NCBI GenBank assembly: GCA_025922795.1
Contig: JAICHC010000147.1
Span: 1 to 7,013, forward strand
Source: Candidatus Binatia bacterium
GTDB lineage: Bacteria; Desulfobacterota_B; Binatia; UBA9968
Length of the DNA stretch: 7,013 nucleotides
Reading direction: 5' to 3'
Made by a program: the position numbers and the translations under genes. How positions within the stretch are numbered: the stretch's first letter is position 1; every line of letters starts with the position of its first letter. The notes below the pieces were generated by a model. The model had not been told where the DNA came from, did not search any database, and saw nothing but the letters and a program-made list of their open reading frames with translations. Of the stretch, positions 5,401-7,013 are shown piece after piece.

Positions 5401-5624
5401 GAACAAGCATGATACGAAATGAATTAATTTGCCAGCGCGTCAAAGCGAATATGAATATGCAATCATCGGCATACATTTTCCGCCGAGCCCGGCTGGAAAG
5501 CGTCCTCGTAAATCAGTCTCAACGCCAAAACGCTGTTAACGTCCTAGGGCCTTGTCCGAATTGATTGTGATGCTGTGTGCGATGGGCGTCTTTCCTGGTT
5601 CTGTGTGAATACTTTCGGCCCGGT
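5401..5624. other. Intergenic stretch without a supported gene
   Basis: This lies between the divergent 175-residue gene and the phosphofructokinase gene. I see no reading frame with a plausible start and protein-like composition. Notable only are a GAATAT direct repeat (around 5449-5460), a small dyad in GCCGAGCCCGGC (about 5482-5493), and GGGCCTTGTCCGAA near 5547-5560, which faintly recalls the TTGTCGGA end of the MITE-like elements. Confidence 0.4.
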
Positions 5625-5653
5625 CTGGCATACGCATTGGCTTCCGTTATGCT
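5625..5653 (+). promoter_or_regulatory. Candidate promoter of the phosphofructokinase gene
   Basis: CTGGCA (5625-5630, 4/6), a 17-nt spacer, and TATGCT (5648-5653, 4/6) would start transcription near 5660 with a leader of about 35 nt. The same place resembles a sigma-54 site (TGGCAT-N5-TTGG), but the essential -12 GC is not in register, so the sigma-70 reading is preferred. Confidence 0.3.
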
Positions 5654-5683
5654 AAATACGAATCTCCAGTAACACGCCTGACC

Positions 5684-5689
5684 AGGAGG
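5684..5689 (+). promoter_or_regulatory. Ribosome binding site that decides the phosphofructokinase start
   Basis: A perfect AGGAGG. Two ATGs follow back to back at 5692 and 5695. The spacing is 2 nt to the first and 5 nt to the second, so the second is the more likely start. Confidence 0.75.
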
Positions 5690-5694
5690 GGATG

Positions 5695-7013
5695 ATGAGT
5701 ACCGAAACGAGCCGTCCAGAGAGCAACCGCGTGGGAATCCTCGTCGGTGGTGGTCCCGCGCCAGGGATCAACGGTACGATTGGCGCCGTGACTCTCGAGG
5801 CGCGCAATCGCGGCCATGAAGTCGTCGGCATCTATGAGGGTTTTGCGCACTTAATGGCGGGGAGTACTGACTCGGTTAAGCTGCTCGAGCACGACGACGT
5901 TTCGCGCATTCATTTCCAAGGCGGGTCGATTCTCGCTACCTCACGCGCGAATCCGACCAAAAACCCGGCCCATCTGAAGAACGTGGTCGAAACACTAAAG
6001 TCGCTGCGCGTTGGTTATCTCGTCACCATCGGCGGCGATGACACGATGTACGCTGCCAGCCAAGTCGCCGCGGCTTCCGCGGGGCAGATTCGCGTATGTC
6101 ACGTGCCGAAGACCATTGATAACGATCTGCCCTTGCCCGGCGAGACGCCGACCTTTGGGTTCGAGACGGCGCGCCAAAATGGATTCGAGATTGTCCGCAA
6201 TCTCATGGAGGATTCGCGCACGACCGGGCGCTGGTACTTCGTCGTCGTGATGGGCCGAACCGCCGGACATCTGGCGCTCGGGGTCGGCAAGGCCTCTGGC
6301 GCAGCTTTATCGGTCATCCCTGAGGAGTTTCCCGGTCCGGTTCACCTCGAAACGGTCGGTGACATCTTGGAAGGCGCCATCTTGAAACGGCGGGCGCTTT
6401 GGGACCGCAATGACGGCGTCGCATTGATTGCCGAAGGGTTGCTCGAGCGTATGCCGGTGGAAGAGCTGACCGCCATAGACGGCGTGCAAATTCAACATGA
6501 CAGCTACGGTCATCTGCGCTTGGCGGAGCTCGATCTGGCGTATATCCTAAAAAACCTCGTCGAACATCGTTTCAGCGCGCGCGGTCAGAGTCTCACGATC
6601 GTGCACAAGACCGTCGGCTATGAGTTGCGTTGCGCTCCTCCGGTCGCATTCGACTGCGAGTACGTCAAGACTCTCGGTTACGGGGCAGTCGAGTTTTTAC
6701 TGAACCCGAACGAGCGGACCGCCACTATTGACGGAGCCCTGGTCTGCATCGTCAACGGTGAATTGCAGTACCTCAAGTTCACAGATCTGCTGGATCCCAA
6801 GACTAAAAAGACCACCGTTCGCACGGTCGACATTGCGAAACCTTCTTACAAAGTGGCGCGCGAATACATGATCCGACTCGAAAGGGAGGATTTCGCACTG
6901 CCCGAGCGGCTCGAAAAATTGGCGCGCAGCGCGTCGAGCAAAGATAAGATCCTCAGTGTCGATGAGTTCAAAAAGAACTTCGAGCGCGTAGTGACCGAGC
7001 TACGCGGCGGATT
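5695..7013 (+). CDS. pfp: Pyrophosphate-dependent 6-phosphofructokinase (3' end outside window)
   Basis: Cytoplasmic glycolytic enzyme interconverting fructose 6-phosphate and fructose 1,6-bisphosphate (EC 2.7.1.90 if PPi-specific). 439 residues are visible, with no stop before the edge. Phosphofructokinase family motifs in order: phosphate-binding loop GGGPAPGIN (18-26), GGDDT (113-117), PKTIDND (138-144, with the catalytic-base Asp), MGR (186-188), PEE (209-211), and a C-terminal sugar-phosphate region around YELRCAPP. ATP enzymes have GGDGS and PGTIDND; here Asp replaces the Gly in the first motif and Lys139 the Gly in the second. These two replacements are the established signature of PPi-dependent forms, where Asp crowds the ATP site. 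The PPi reaction is reversible and can serve gluconeogenesis. The start at 5695 follows AGGAGG; ATG 5692 would add one Met. The gene is divergent from the 175-residue gene. Confidence 0.95.
   Translation, partial: MSTETSRPESNRVGILVGGGPAPGINGTIGAVTLEARNRGHEVVGIYEGFAHLMAGSTDSVKLLEHDDVSRIHFQGGSILATSRANPTKNPAHLKNVVETLKSLRVGYLVTIGGDDTMYAASQVAAASAGQIRVCHVPKTIDNDLPLPGETPTFGFETARQNGFEIVRNLMEDSRTTGRWYFVVVMGRTAGHLALGVGKASGAALSVIPEEFPGPVHLETVGDILEGAILKRRALWDRNDGVALIAEGLLERMPVEELTAIDGVQIQHDSYGHLRLAELDLAYILKNLVEHRFSARGQSLTIVHKTVGYELRCAPPVAFDCEYVKTLGYGAVEFLLNPNERTATIDGALVCIVNGELQYLKFTDLLDPKTKKTTVRTVDIAKPSYKVAREYMIRLEREDFALPERLEKLARSASSKDKILSVDEFKKNFERVVTELRGG

Noticed and set aside
5624..5642. Sigma-54 promoter (TGGCA near 5626 and TTGG near 5636)
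   Set aside because: The invariant -12 GC is out of register, and a sigma-70-like pair occupies the same place.
1..7013. CRISPR array, tRNA, rRNA or intact insertion sequence
   Set aside because: No regular spacer-repeat pattern, no tRNA cloverleaf or rRNA-like stretch, and no transposase frame were seen.

Overview
The window is a chromosomal segment from a GC-rich bacterium. It holds seven protein genes, six of them complete and one cut by the right edge, on both strands in small units. I cannot name the taxon from sequence alone. The mix (FbpC-type ABC ATPase, DtxR-type metalloregulator, PPi-type phosphofructokinase, nitrilase, two-domain Usp) fits an uncultivated deltaproteobacterium-like or related lineage, but this is inference.

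Layout, left to right. 1-146: edge DNA with one inverted repeat and no supported gene. 147-1202 (-): ABC ATPase resembling ferric-ion importers. 1464-2138 (+): DtxR/MntR-family repressor, divergent from the ATPase across a 261-bp gap. 2167-2505 (-): small protein of unknown function, convergent with the regulator. 2505-2703: a MITE-like element (copy A) with perfect 10-bp terminal inverted repeats. At its right edge is a palindrome resembling a DtxR/IdeR iron box. 2907-3743 (+): two-domain universal stress protein. 3786-4592 (+): nitrilase-superfamily amidase, probably cotranscribed with the Usp gene. 4644-4815: a second, decayed copy (B) of the MITE-like element, lying between convergent genes and ending 2 bp from the next stop codon. 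4818-5345 (-): unrecognised protein with a good predicted promoter. 5695-7013 (+): PPi-dependent phosphofructokinase, running off the right edge.

Functional reading. The left part looks like metal homeostasis (importer ATPase plus metal-sensing repressor). The middle pair (Usp, amidase) looks like stress response or metabolite repair. The right gene is central glycolysis using pyrophosphate. The least explained structure is the repeat family: two copies about 1.95 kb apart, each abutting the end of a coding region, one of them next to a candidate metalloregulator operator. I found no CRISPR array, tRNA, rRNA or recognisable transposase.
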